Shown here: positions 48,516 through 60,112 of the stretch, piece by piece | Position numbering within the stretch: position 1 is the first letter of the stretch | Layout of the letters: each line of letters starts with the position of its first letter | Source of the DNA: Sympetrum striolatum | Lineage: Eukaryota > Arthropoda > Insecta > Odonata > Libellulidae | DNA length: 64,000 nt | Assembly (NCBI GenBank): GCA_947579665.1 | Contig: OX388350.1 | Coordinates: forward strand, 3,100,001-3,164,000 | Reading direction: 5' to 3' | The notes under the pieces: model-generated | Database searches by the model: none | Seen by the model: the letters and a program-made list of their open reading frames with translations, nothing else | Told to the model about the DNA's origin: nothing | Made by a program: the position numbers and the translations under genes

Positions 48516-48773
48516 CAGGAACGGATCTAGAGAAAAATTTCGGGGGGGGGTCCGATCAAAAAATTTAAAAATAAAAAACATTTCGGCTTTCACAAAACGT
48601 GACGTTAGAATTGTGTTAGACAAATTCGAATATTTTCGCTAGTGATTGCTTATTAAATTGTTTGTTTATTTGCGTTATTTGAGTTTCATTTTCGAAAAAT
48701 AGGCAGAAGTGATATTTCGGGGGGGGGGGGGGGGGTCCGGACCCCCAGGACCACCCCCCTGGATCCGTCCCTG
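48516..48773. mobile_element. hAT-type MITE, 258 bp
   Basis: The left end CAGGAACGGATCTAGAG and the reverse-complemented right end CAGGGACGGATCCAGGG form terminal inverted repeats. The element is bounded by an exact 8-bp duplication TATTTTGC (48,508-48,515 and 48,774-48,781), the size expected for hAT insertion. Inside are a 9-G run (48,542-48,550) and a 17-G run (48,719-48,735) just within the ends, and A+T-rich filler with no frame. It is a non-autonomous element needing a transposase from elsewhere. Confidence 0.93.
48719..48735 (+). repeat. 17-nt G homopolymer within the hAT MITE
   Basis: The longest G run in the window. With the neighbouring ACCCCC and CCACCCCCC it can form both a hairpin and a G-quadruplex. 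It is also a likely site of length error in sequencing and assembly. Confidence 0.9.
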
Positions 48774-48910
48774 TATTTTGCTAATTTTAAGCAGATTATG
48801 TAATTATTATACCGAGTTTTTTCTGAAATTCAATGAAATGGAATAACATCTGAAAGTTACACACATGATTAAACCCAGCCGTAGTATAATAAACGAGCAT
48901 CAATTGCCTC

Positions 48911-48975
48911 TTGGATGGATTAAGTAGTAGTATATTTGCCTTTGATAAAATTTGTCCTGGGTTCCATTCCCGGAT
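48911..48975 (+). repeat. Degenerate tRNA-like SINE relic
   Basis: GGATTAAGTAGTAGTAT resembles an A-box/D-arm region. About 35 nt later GGGTTCCATTCCCGG is a B box with one mismatch inside a pairing T-arm. Spacing is tRNA-like. No tail or duplication identified. Confidence 0.45.
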
Positions 48976-50455
48976 ATGCTGATTGACCTCAACTGAGGAA
49001 ACTTTTCGGATTGAAATTAATTGCAGTTCGATACTCTGATTAAAAACAGACGCAAATATTCTTTGATACCCGTTAACTGCTAGAAGCGTGAAAAATGTTA
49101 TTTGAATTTTACCCTTGTTTAGAACACGATAATTGAATTAGTCTATAAACTGGCAATATCATCATAAAATATTAGCAATAAAATGGCAATGGACCACTTT
49201 CCTTTTTGCAATGCTACGCAATGAGAAGGAATCGATGTTTGCAACTCTCTCTCTCTCTTGGTGGCGAAATTAAGATGCCACTCGCCTGTTCTTTTTGGAC
49301 CTCGTGAAGTAGCCATCTTATGTTCCATCGCCATTAGCGTGATTAAAGAGGAAATAGGCATTTGTATAATGGACTCCTCCATTTCGAAAATAAAATGGGA
49401 CCGGAAATGATTGGCTGAACGGACATCGCCTTTGTCGCTCACTCCTCTTTCTTTGGACGGCCACTTCGGAAATCATTTACTGCTTTTTTATTTTCAATTG
49501 GTTATTTGGGCTCTAAGATAAATGTGCATTTACAAGGGGAGCAACTGCTTCTGAATATTCTCTCAATGTTTTAAGTAACTCTCGAGCCCAAAAAGTACTG
49601 ATTATATGTTGTAGGACTGATAAGTTGAATGTTTCATGGCGATGGCAGTGCAGTAATTGATCGTTGAACGCCAAGAATCCACTCAAAGACCATCTTCGCC
49701 TCCCAAATTTTTCATTAACCGAACATCAACGGAGATTTATGCGGTTAAATTTGTTTAGAAACAATAAAGACGTAAGCTGTGCGATTTGCTACAACGATAA
49801 TCTACATTTAACGCTGCAATACATATACACACGTTCTAGCATTTTCGTTTCTGGAAGTCCAATCAATTCTTCGTTTTGGGTTTTTTCGGAAGTGATCAAT
49901 AAAAGTGTTGCAGTAGATATTCCCAAGACTGTTAGCTTCAAGATGTTTGGGCGCCATTCAAACTCGTCACATCCTCCCACTTCAGGAAATCTTCATCAGC
50001 TGAAGTCTTTCTCCTCGTGCACATTATCTCCTCATCATAGAATTTTCCATTGAGGTAAAAGTTAAGGAAAACTTACGGGAAAGTTTATGTAGTCTCATTT
50101 GTTATAAGTCTCTATTTTTCCGTTGTCCGATCCTTAATAAATGCGACAATCAAATATTTCTCGAGTATTTTCACTTTGATTCGTACGGATGTGAAGTAAT
50201 TCTTTGAACTGCATCACTTCGATGATAAATAACGCTCTCCTTAACTTTATATTAATCTGAAAAAAAAGAGAAATATGACTGTGTTTGATACGCAATTTTA
50301 AGTAGCGTATGCGATGTAAAAGGAAATCGAAGGCCCTTGAAACTGCTTTCGGAATGCTTTTACTTCCTTGTTTTATCTTTAATGGTTAAAAATTACATCC
50401 AATCGAACTTTTATTGAAACGCTAACAGAAATATTTTCTCTCTCAAAGAGTTGCT
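48976..50455. other. Unique DNA with a CpG-bearing block
   Basis: The block spans about 49,160-49,470 and includes GCCATCTT near 49,312 and CGCCATTAG near 49,329, both YY1/Pho-like cores. A CT microsatellite lies at 49,244-49,258. The 129-codon frame 49,664-50,053 shows no domain. Confidence 0.4.
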
Positions 50456-50660
50456 TTTAATACATACATATTTATTAGGCGAAATTGGGACTTTTTAGTC
50501 CCATATTACATTTAACCAAAAACATTTACAAAACATATGACATAGTATATATAAAAAAATTCAAATCATATAATAAAATAAAATACAAGTCTATAAAAAA
50601 TATTTAAAAAATACAGCTATATAAATCTATTCAACAAAATGAAAAAGAATACTTATATAA
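50456..50660 (-). mobile_element. Probable LINE 3' tail, minus strand
   Basis: Read on the minus strand, an A+T-rich stretch ends with the hairpin GGGACTAAAAAGTCCC (50,488-50,503), then AATTTCGCCTAATAAATATG and a short TATG-type run. This is the same hairpin-plus-simple-tail architecture as at 27,567, in a different family. No coding part remains. Confidence 0.5.
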
Positions 50661-52045
50661 TACATCCTTATACGAAGTTCAAATATGCTATCGTAGTGTT
50701 GCTATCTTTTAAAGAAAAATGAATTTTTAAATGCGCATTATCTGTACGATCGGCACTGCGGCATGAGTTTCTTTACGAACGATTTCCAGAAAATGGAAAA
50801 ATAAATAGAAAATTAGGTCATTAGGAAGAAAATAAAGGGTTTTATTTGTTTATCTCAGGAGGAATGAGAGAGATATTTCTCGTAGAAGAAGCAAGTCCCG
50901 AAAGAGAGCCTCATATCCTTCTTTTTTCTGTTTGCCCTCGTTCGGCCCCCAGGGACCCAAATGGTCGCTGTAAAGTATCCAGCAAGTAGAATTGGGGCCA
51001 TGATTTAAACGGGACACCATGGAATAAGTTCCTCGAAGGCTTCTTTTGTTGTTTCATCACAATTGTTATTGAAGGAACGATAGTCATATCGCAGTTGGCA
51101 ACTTTAATGTTTACCAGAAATAAATTTACGACATTTTTTATGCATATGCCTCAGTTGTTCGCATATGTATTTTGATTAGCATTATTTGCAAAGCAAAGAT
51201 TTGATGAAACTTTGCAGTACCATCATATTTATGATAATTTATTGGGTACAACCAGGCTTCAAATAAACTAATTTACGTTCCGGTGAAAGTTCGCTTTTTT
51301 TCTTTCCTTGTGGAATCCTATCGGTAAATTACGGCACAAGCAGTCGATTCTAAATTAGCCAAAGGATCCGATTGCGGTTTATGCTTCCTCTTCAATAAAG
51401 TGCTAACGTATTATCAATCATTTTTTAAACAATCCGTGCTCAGCTTAAAAAGACAGCATTATTCCTTTTTGTTTAAATTTGGCATTTTAGATTTCGATGG
51501 CAAATGCGTTAAATGGGACAAAGTAGTACGTTGCTGTATGATAACGACGGGACTGAAGGTTCTAAAACTGACACTTAATAAATCTGATTTCAGGAAATCA
51601 TATTCTTATGCTTTCATAAACTTCTACTCTCTAATACTCTTATAAATCGATCGCATCATCTTCAATATCTGTTCAGGACTTTGAAGATACGAGTCCTCCA
51701 GCGGTTGGATTATTTTACTCCCTTGACATGTTGATAATTACTACTCAGGAAAGCAAATCGGAATAATTTTAATCAACTGATCGTATTAGTAATAGCGGTT
51801 TGAAAGATAAGATGCTGAGATCTCTATACAATAAATTATTCATGGTAGTCACAACATTTTGACACCTACAATTGTTACTTTACAATGATTTTACTCATGT
51901 GATTTAACATGAATTCCTTGAATAATCTAATTCTTCATGATGTTCTATTTTCCAACACACTAAATTTCTCAAACTGTCGTAGTGACACTGGGAATAAATC
52001 ATTACATAAAGTTTGCCGAGCGCGTTTATTCTAAAAAAATTACTT
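50661..52045. other. Mostly A+T-rich DNA, no gene seen
   Basis: A small G+C-richer patch at about 50,880-51,050. No repeat ends. Confidence 0.45.
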
Positions 52046-52200
52046 ACAATAATAATAATACCCGAAAGACAAGGAGGCTGAGGACGGCGATCATGACCGA
52101 CCGATTGAGGATCGGACGGTCGCGGAGATACGCACGTCACGCATCGGTGGGCTGAAGGCACCGTGCTTACGTTGTGCCTTGCTTATAACTCTTTCGGAAG
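52046..52200 (-). mobile_element. Probable retroposon 3' end, minus strand
   Basis: A sharply G+C-rich segment (52,070-52,190) is bordered on its left by (AAT)n at 52,047-52,060. On the minus strand this is a defined sequence ending CTTTCGGG followed by (TATTAT)n. The composition break and microsatellite suggest the 3' end of a LINE or SINE. Family not recognised. Confidence 0.4.
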
Positions 52201-52539
52201 GACCAAAGCATTGGAGGGTGAGGGATGACAGAGTCATACAACGCATCCTAGGTAATCGTAAGAATCATCTCCCACTGACTCTGCATCATCCCTTGCCCTC
52301 TGTCCTTCCGACAAAACAATTCAGGAAAATCCATGGAATCATTTTCTTCTTTTCCTCTCTTTAAAACAAAACGTGTTATTTTCACTTTCCTATCACTACC
52401 CAGAGGAATAATTTACCCGAGTTTATGAATTATTGCAATTTTTGGCGACCACAAACTTTTACCTAGAGATGTATTTTTTTTATACTCCAAGCCAAGTTGT
52501 TTCTAGGTGCGAGCCCCTAACAAGCACGAGGGCCTTCTT

Positions 52540-52952
52540 GGGGGAATAGGACGCTTCGGCGCGGGACACTTCTGCGCGGTACACTTGGGCGCTAGCCACG
52601 GTTATGACCAAAAACAACTTCGTTGTTCGTTAAATTATTAGTGAATAATATGTAACATGTGATTAGCGTAAGATATAGAATTCGGGTAGGGTTGGGTTCG
52701 GTTGTACACTATTTACATGACTTTACAACATCTTAAACATAAAACAATATACCTCTGATTTCAATTCCATTGAGGAATTCTATATCTTACGCTAATCACA
52801 TGTTACATATTATTCATGAATAATTTAACGAACAACGTAGTCGTTTTTGGTCATAACCGTGGCTAAAATGGCGTGAAACTGTGGCGCTCAAGTGTCCTTC
52901 GCCGAAATGGGCCTGCGCCGAAGTGTCCCGCGCCGAAGTGTTCTAGACCCCC
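52540..52952. mobile_element. Terminal-inverted-repeat MITE, 413 bp, GCGCCGAAGTG-iterated
   Basis: The left arm (52,540-52,682) and right arm (52,775-52,952) are inverted copies. Both contain the CTTCGGCGCGGGACACTT-type outer part and a near-identical inner stretch, from GCCACGGTTATGACC through AATATGTAACATGTGATTAG to GATATAGAATTC. The right arm repeats the CGCCGAAGTGTCC motif several times. Outer ends read GGGGGAATAGGAC and, inverted, GGGGGTCTAGAAC. TTCTT flanks both sides (52,535-52,539 and 52,953-52,957), a possible 5-bp duplication. The 92-bp centre has no frame. Superfamily not assigned. Confidence 0.88.
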
Positions 52953-53039
52953 TTCTTAGACCCTCCTGACCCCAAATGTTCCTTTTTATCTAAATATACC
53001 GCTGTTATTTTTGCCTCCAATTTTCCACGGGTTGCATCT

Positions 53040-53480
53040 CCGGCATGTTCTGTTCAAATTGCCTCGATCATCGCCATTCTCGTTTCGTCCAACTCTTTCA
53101 CTCACTCACTTAAAGCGCAATTCATCGTTGCCGAAACTTTCAATCAATCATTTCTCCCGATTTCCGAGAAGTATTTCCCGTATAATTAATCAACGCTCGA
53201 TACAATGCCCTTGCGCAAGTGATCGTAAACAATTTGTTTGTTTTCGCGACAAGTGAACTCAATTATTGTTGCGATGTTATCTCAGACTGATTGAGTTATC
53301 GCTCTTTCCGGTCGCAAATAAGAATCCTTTTCACCCTAATTTGATTTGTTTAATTGGAATTTGAAAGCAGTGCGTCCGAGCGAAGATGCATCTGCTCCAA
53401 TCAACGGTTATTGGCTCAACTTTTAGCGGCGGACTGTTTTGAATGATCGAAATTGCAGCTCTCAGGAAATGGGGAGGGAA
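53040..53480. other. Moderately CpG-bearing unique DNA
   Basis: An 81-codon plus frame (53,011-53,256) is present without a recognisable domain. No repeats. Confidence 0.35.
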
Positions 53481-53532
53481 AACATCGAAAGTTGATGGCT
53501 TTATCGCAATATACTGAAAACACTATATCTTA

Positions 53533-53674
53533 CAGAATGAAAACACTTCGTACTTTTCACAGAAAATTTATTTTGCGACCGGTTTCATAAGCGAGCTTCA
53601 GAAGATGTAAGCTCGCTTATGAAACCGGTCACAAAATAAATTTTCTGTGAAAAGTACGAAGTGTTTTCATTCTG
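53533..53674. repeat. Near-perfect foldback, 66-bp arms, 10-nt loop
   Basis: Arms 53,533-53,598 and 53,609-53,674 are inverted copies with a single mismatch. Each contains ACTTTTCACAGAAAATTT-type sequence and the motif GAAACCGGTC (or its complement). The centre reads CAGAAGATGT. Motifs of the CTGANGA...GAAACCGGT type mark the hammerhead-like ends of Penelope-like retroelements, so an inverted junction of two such ends is possible, with one core base not matching. Such arms are expected to form a very stable hairpin in RNA. Confidence 0.9.
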
Positions 53675-53799
53675 CAAATGGCTTTCCACGAAGTCACGCC
53701 TTCTCATATCGATTATACTATATTTTACGTCAGTGAAACGGCATAAGACGGGATTCAATCAATTTTGGAGGGTATTTTTTATACATTAGTATGTATGTA

Positions 53800-53876
53800 C
53801 AGTCCTGGCCAAAATTAACGAAGCACCGGCCGTAAGGATCGCTAGGGAGGTGCTGCGTTAATTTTGGCCAGGAGTT
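53800..53876. mobile_element. Tc1/mariner-type MITE, 77 bp
   Basis: Inverted ends share TCCTGGCCAAAATTAACG (left) and, inverted, TCCTGGCCAAAATTAACGCA, followed by GCACC. TA dinucleotides flank both sides (53,798-53,799 and 53,877-53,878), the target duplicated by Tc1/mariner transposases. The interior is only about 20 bp, so it is a deletion derivative of a larger element. Confidence 0.85.
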
Positions 53877-53879
53877 TAC

Positions 53880-54690
53880 TATCAAAAACTCGGGGTTATA
53901 TAGTTCATAGTACTTTCAGCTTAGCCTAACCTTAACACAAATATTCCAGTAAAAACTACATGCCTGAAGATGATCATTCAAACTAATCAACATAAGGTAT
54001 TTCAAAGGTATTCTTGTTTTTATTTTGGTGAAAGATAAAAATAGTATTGGTTTCTCAGACCATAAATTCTCCGAAAATGTCTTATAATAAACTTTTTCAC
54101 CATTAAATGTAAATGTGTGGTAATTTGTATGTTAGTGGTAAATGCTAAATCGAGAATGAAATAAATTTCATAACGATTTGATGGCTTGGCAGAAAACAGT
54201 ACTTATGATTACCCTACTAAAGATCGAAAGCTACCTTTGAAATAGTATATTCCACGTCAGTGAAGTCGAGACATGGAATGAGGTTTCGAAATCGGTTTGC
54301 ATCATACGTCAATGCATTAGGGAGCTGATTAATTTTGGGGATCAGCAAAAGAGAAACCGCAGTCAAAAGAATCGCTTCGAGAAGGAAAGATAAGTTAGCC
54401 TTAAAAGAAGAATACAGAACGTGTGGACTGTTTGAAGTCTTCTGTTCTTTTGTTGGGAAGTTGAAAGAATAATAGCAGTTGCTCTGGAAGTTTTCACGAA
54501 GCGAAGAACGGAACTGAAGACGTGTTTTGCCGTTTGAGTGTGAAACGTGACCATAAGAATGGATCGATATAACTTTGAGTATCGGGTGTGGCGAATACTT
54601 GGAGAAGTGAGTTCGAATTACAGAAAAAGAGAAGAAAAGATGTTGGAGATAAGGAGGGAGGGAAAAGTGTTTTGATACAATGGGGAAGAT
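53880..54690. other. Unique DNA with a 177-codon accidental frame
   Basis: The minus frame 54,217-54,750 is the longest in the window. Its product is S/F/L/H-rich without domains and two other minus frames overlap it. The plus strand is purine-rich and K/E/R-rich when translated, leading into the possible LINE relic at 54,700. Confidence 0.35.
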
Positions 54691-54699
54691 GCAATTTAT

Positions 54700-54781
54700 G
54701 ACATCGAAGGAGATGGATTGCTGAGGAAACTTATTTACGGTGAGATGCAAGGTAGGGGACGACGAAGACTTCGTTTTTATA
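54700..54781 (+). pseudogene. Possible LINE reverse-transcriptase C-terminal relic
   Basis: One plus frame reads YDIEGDGLLRKLIYGEMQG then RGRRRLRFY. The pattern G-L-L-x-x-[LV]-I-x-G-x-x-x-G-x-x-x-x-R-[RP] is common near the end of RTE/Jockey-like LINE proteins. No tail or hairpin is seen downstream. Matched by eye, so moderate certainty at best. Confidence 0.35.
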
Positions 54782-55850
54782 TCTTTATTGCGTCAGTAGT
54801 TCATATCAGAATCATCATTATAAATTTAGAGTCTCTCGGAGAAGAGGACTTTCGGTTACGACGTCGTAAAAGGAATCCTTTCCACTCGCGGCCTAATTTT
54901 GATGTCTGGATTTATGCTTCAAAACCGGATTCGTCGATAACACTTCTCATCTTTTCAGCGCTCCAACTGGAATTTTTTTTATGAAATACTAATCATAAGC
55001 TTCATACATAATAAACTTCATACGTAAGCTTTATATCTAAGAGCGCTATCCTACAGAAAACTTATTAAAGGAATTCTTAGCTTAATATTATCGTAGAAAC
55101 ACACTCAGTGTTATATAATGCATGCATAATAAACTCATGTATTATAATGTAAAGTTACAGTGGAATTTAACTGCAATCTTATCTTTAACTCTAAAAAACC
55201 GTATTATAATCGAGAGTTAAACCTACTTGGAATTTATAATCATCATTAACATATTTAACAGATCGAGTGATTTTCGAATCTTAAAATTCTATTTAATTCT
55301 AATATATTCAATGTCGCTAAATTGCAGTTCCCTTTAACCGTGGGATTAATTTATAAGCTGATTGGATCATATATTATCATACTTTATCTCAATCTGGTAA
55401 ATACTTATGCTATTCGTAATTTAACTGACAGTTAAGGTTTAAATATCGATCGCGATACGGTTGGTTAGATATAAATTGAAGATTAAAATTATATTCTTGA
55501 ATGGAATGAGGCAATTCCGGGAGGCCCCACCTAAGGAAATGGCTTAATAGCAATGACTTAAGTGATAACAAGAATGTTAAACTGCTTCATAGAATATAAC
55601 ATTTATTAATTATGAATATTATGTAAAACATTTGTGTTAAAAAATGTTCCCCCAAAATATTTAAATACATCTGCAACCACGTATTTGGACATCTCTCCGA
55701 GTGACATCTTTTTACGCAAAAATATTGTCTTTTTAGCCGAAAAAATATTATGACAATTTTGATGTTCTTGTCGAAACCTCGAGGCAAAAATTCTCACAGA
55801 AGATATTTCTTGATTTCGAAAAAAAGTTATATTCTTAATGTCTATGTAAG
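54782..55850. other. A+T-rich DNA, no gene seen
   Basis: A G+C-richer patch lies at about 54,860-54,970. The rest is unique and A+T-rich, leading into repeat R copy 2. Confidence 0.45.
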
Positions 55851-56496
55851 TGGGCCACTTTTTCCTGGTACTACATTTCGATCAGAAAAAAAAGTGGTGA
55901 AACGCTCCATCATAGTGCTTACTAAACAATACGTCATCTTTTGATCGTGCACAAAATGCATTCGACCGTGGATTTAAATTTGAATTGAAATTTAAATATA
56001 GATTGCAAACGTTTTCTTGAATAAAAGCCATCAGTATCACCTTAAAGTTACATTGATACTAAAAGGGCACATATACCTAAAGATAGCACTGGGGCATCTA
56101 TCCCGAGAAGAGGTCTCTCTTTTCAGTACGGGAGAGATGGCCTTACAGCCAGTGGGGCTACACATAGTCCAAGATGGCCAGTCACTACATGTGGATCTTA
56201 GATGAACCTATAGCTACAAGTTTTCGCCCTTTAATTCAGAATATTCTAACATTTAAACTGATGCAAACCAGAAACATTATACTCTATCTTATAACAGGAC
56301 GGAAAAAACAGTACCAACTTGAAATTATGTTATAAAACTGCGTAAAAAGAAATAACCGCCGTGAAACTCTTGCAGATAGACGGGTACATTCCAACTAACT
56401 GACGAACACCGTCAGTAGAGCAATCTTGTGGTTTTCCTTAAAAGTACAACGACTGAAGCATCGCTCCCAGTGGGGCATCTCACCCGGAATTACCTA
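55851..56496 (+). repeat. Repeat R (~0.65 kb), copy 2
   Basis: Matches 9797-10,464 along its length in the same orientation, with small indels (for example an extra AAATTTAAATATAGATTGC near 55,990). The internal frame 56,017-56,205 (62 codons) corresponds to the one in copy 1 with amino-acid changes at roughly a fifth of positions and no ATG. The right-end array is reduced to about one unit. Confidence 0.85.
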
Positions 56497-59100
56497 ATAT
56501 GCATACATACCGATATTCGTTATGAAAATATGTATTTGGATTTATTTTAATATCTGTTGAGCAAAGCACATCCTGAGTGTCAGTTTGTTTATACTGGAGG
56601 TCTCTCAAATAAAGGGTTTTCGTTATATTCTGAAGGAGTTTCTTTGGGGAAGGGGATCCTGATGAGCAAATCAAAGTGATGACGAGAGTGGCAGCTAATG
56701 AGTGAAAAGGAATTCTTCGTCCTTCGCTATCAACTGCGTCTGATTAAACAGCATGCATTCGCGTCTCTGAATGTTCTGCTGTCTTTTACTCGTTTAGCTC
56801 TCACTTTTTATAGTTATTCAATCGAATGAGTTGAGTCTATTGGAGGTTTTTTTATTGAATTGAAAACAATTTGAATGTAATTGCACGTTTCATTAAAGAG
56901 ATAAAGAATCATAAACATACGTAACACGATATTAGAACAGTGCCATGCATGATTTCCGCTATTTAGAGTGTATAATCAAAGATGGAAATTTTTTGGATTG
57001 AAAAAAATAAGCATGCCAAAGCAAACATAACTTATTTATTATAATCTTATCAGCTTTTAAAACTTAAAAATACTTATTTATCACGTTCGTTTTGAATGCG
57101 TGTAAGTCGTTGGCCATCATCAAATGTGAAAGAGCTTGGGGCAGCGGAATTTTGTGCAGAAAGAGAACTGACGAACGCCGTCTGAGTAGATAAGAAAAAT
57201 GACGGATAGAAGAATGGAAGGAAACGGATAACTCCAGATCGGAGCGCCACAGAAAGCTTAATGAGGTATAATCAGTTCCTAATGAACATTCCCGAAGAGA
57301 TGAAGAGGATAGAGAGGCATTCTTCGAAACCTGAGCGTGGCATCAATGAAGAGAGGTAACATCGAAGAGGCCCTTAATGAGTTGGTGCATTCGTTCCATT
57401 TCGCAGTTCTCAACTCTTGACATTATCTATGTCGATACCAATATTTTGCAATGTGGAGCAGTCTCTAAAGATTAATTAATTTCAACATTCTTTACCAAGC
57501 GTTGGCCGTATTACATCGCGATTGAGAAATTGGGTTGAAGGTTATTTGTTAATCCGATTCTTTTTTTGTCAGCCAATTAAAAGAATCAACTGCATTGCAA
57601 CGAATTTCTTCATTAGCGCGAAAAATCAATTCAGTCGATGTGGTACAGTTCGATCTGTAATTAGAAAATACCCTACTTTTTATTTGCCAATTTGAGGTCA
57701 TAGGGTTCTTTAGTATTAATTTAGACATTTTATGAAACGTGACACATTAATTGTTTTATCTTTGTGCCCTTCCCCTCCGTAGATTAAGGAGTCTTATGAT
57801 TCCGTTCATAATGCCATTTTCGTAACTTCTTGCAATATCACGAAGCATCTTCTCCTTTCATCTTAGCCTCTATTTATTCTTTCAAATACCTACTTTTTTA
57901 TCTTATTTTCTTTAACAATCCTTTTCCCCTCAGTATCTGATGCACAAACCTCCTCTGCATCTTTTATTACCTCTCCCATCACCTCCGATTCTCAATTGTT
58001 TGTTTTTATCCACTTTTGTTACACCAGCTCCATCTTGAATCTCGTAATGTAGCTAGAGCCCATTATTTTTTGTGTTGTTCATAATTTTTTATGCTAATAT
58101 TTGTTGAATTAAACTCATTTCCTCATTGAACTCGCTTGAAACACGTTTCGAGATCCACTCAGCCCTAATTATATTATGTAGTATGAAATATATGAATTAT
58201 TTGCTAAATGCAAGAATACTTTGAATAAAATATTGTAGCGATAGAATTGAAAAAAAACGTTAATTAAACGTTAAAATGAGTTGGGTATGTGGTTTACATT
58301 TATTATTATTTTAACTTCGAATTTGATTTAAGCCAATGCGTTGGAAGCATCAAAGATTGAAGGTCTTTTCTCTACACAACAGAAGGATATTTAAATAATT
58401 TTCAAAATCATGCGATTATTTTTCACCAACTATCAAAACTAATAACCTGAATTCTTTTTCGTATTTCGAGAAAATTTCGGAGAAGGGGGCGTGGTCCTCC
58501 AATAATAATTTATGTTGTATTATTTTCCTCCCACAAAATCAACAACAATTTATAAGTATTAGCGTCTGCTTCTATTGCGAATTTCTTTTGGTTTTTCCTC
58601 TGCGAAAAATTCTTTATAATACACGTAGTTTCCATAAAATTTATTTCACTGCAAATAAGCTCTGAAGAAGGTGTCAATTCGATTGAAGTAACTTTCAGTA
58701 GAATTTAAATCGAGCAGAAAGCTTAAGAATTTTTTTATTTTCAAACATATATAAATGGCAATTTTTTTCAGCCTGCATAAATGGTCATCTACTGAAAAAC
58801 ATTATCACGAGCGAAGAGGCGTCTTAATTGGTAGATGCACATTTTAGGAGTATAGGCTATTTGAAATTTAAATGGGAGTCGTATTGACTATAGGCATTGA
58901 ATTAAGCGTTGCTGACCGTCAATACCAGTGAGAGTGTGCTCTTCTTGACAGTTTCGAATTCATAGAATAATATCACATACAATACTGTCAGTATTGTACG
59001 AAATATTAGCAATGTTTGTGTATGTTAATTTATTATAGATACTATATATTTTAGTGTCTAGCTACTTTTATTTATTGATTTATTACTTGTTTTAAAACTA
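56497..59100. other. A+T-rich DNA, no gene seen
   Basis: A pyrimidine-rich stretch at about 57,830-58,030 and a 19-bp palindrome ACAATACTGTCAGTATTGT at 58,979-58,997 are the only features noted. Confidence 0.45.
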
Positions 59101-59139
59101 ATAATGTATGCTCTAATTAAAGCCCTGAAAATATCCTTT

Positions 59140-59530
59140 AAAAGGCATCCGAGTGGCCCAACGAAATATTGCTCTAACGCCAGAGTATCCGAATTGCGAG
59201 TAATTTGGAAACACAATTTGCAAGCGCGTGCATTAATTAAACCGCAATTACAATACTGCGCCGCTCAAACAGCGCAAATGCGTGTAATCGCTGTTTTATC
59301 ATTTACAAATCCAAGCGAGCTCTCATTCTTTCGCATTACTCCGCTCATTTTTTACGTATCAAATGCTTTCCGTTTTATAGTCCAAACGCCGGCGATTTCC
59401 ATTTTGAATGAAACCTAATGCCGAATCGCCGAGAGACCGAAGTTTCGCTTTAGAAAACTCGAATGCTTCGTCACCGGAGGGATCTTTCTATTCCGGGAGT
59501 ACCCGGAAGTTATTTAAACTTCTGTTATCT
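59140..59530. other. CpG-bearing unique block
   Basis: The 104-codon frame 59,104-59,418 lies in it and lacks any recognised domain. Composition resembles the other recurring blocks. Confidence 0.3.
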
Positions 59531-59753
59531 TCCGATGTTGAATGCGGTGGTTGGAATCTGGGATGCATCAGTAATGTAGCCCAGCATATTTTGAAAAGTT
59601 TGAATCTTTAAGGTGGTGGTGGATCCAATGGAATCGTCTTCCGCTAAACGAGGACTTACTTGGTTAAGGAGGACCATCTGTCGGCTAAGTTTGTTCATAT
59701 TAACTTTACAACTATTGAATTCTTAACAGCATTATAACTTTTTGCAGATGATG

Positions 59754-59960
59754 TAAATGAAGAATGACTTAGTACAGGAAAGAGTGCAACATAACCCAAG
59801 GTTGTACAAGAAGACAAAAATAGTGACTTGGCTGGGACTCGAACCCAGCCCGGAAAGTGGGAGACCTGGATTCGAGTCCCAGCCAAGTCACTATTTTTCA
59901 ACTCTTGTACAACCTTGGGTTATGTTGCACGCTTTCCTGTGCTAAGTCAAACTTCATTTC
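59754..59960. mobile_element. Second tRNA-SINE family, head-to-head foldback
   Basis: About 95-bp arms pair almost perfectly around a short centre (CCCGGAAAGTGGGAGAC, 59,848-59,864). The right arm reads as a SINE: anticodon arm, B-box region GGATTCGAGTCCC, CAAGTCACTATTTTT, then CTTGTACAACCTTGGGTTAT and GCTTTCCTGTGCTAAGTC. The left arm is the same sequence inverted. Both arms lack the A-box half of the tRNA, so the dimer joins two truncated units at the anticodon arm. It is unrelated in sequence to P1-P3. Confidence 0.9.
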
Positions 59961-60112
59961 CATAATTTGTGAAATTTCCCGAAGGGGATTTCCTTTAATA
60001 TCGCTTTGTGTTTCGGTTGCCTCAGTGAGGACCTCTGGTGGTAGTTGGTGCCACTACGTGGAGCACCATCACCTTGATCATAAAAGCCCCCAATTACAGA
60101 AGGGAAAAGGAC

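Noticed and set aside
49664..50053. 129-codon plus-strand frame
   Set aside because: Starts at a non-ATG codon, has no recognised domain and ends in unique DNA without a plausible splice or poly(A) signal.
54217..54750. 177-codon minus-strand frame, longest in the window
   Set aside because: The product is low-complexity S/F/L/H-rich with no domain, other minus frames overlap it, and the plus strand is simply purine-rich and stop-poor on its complement.
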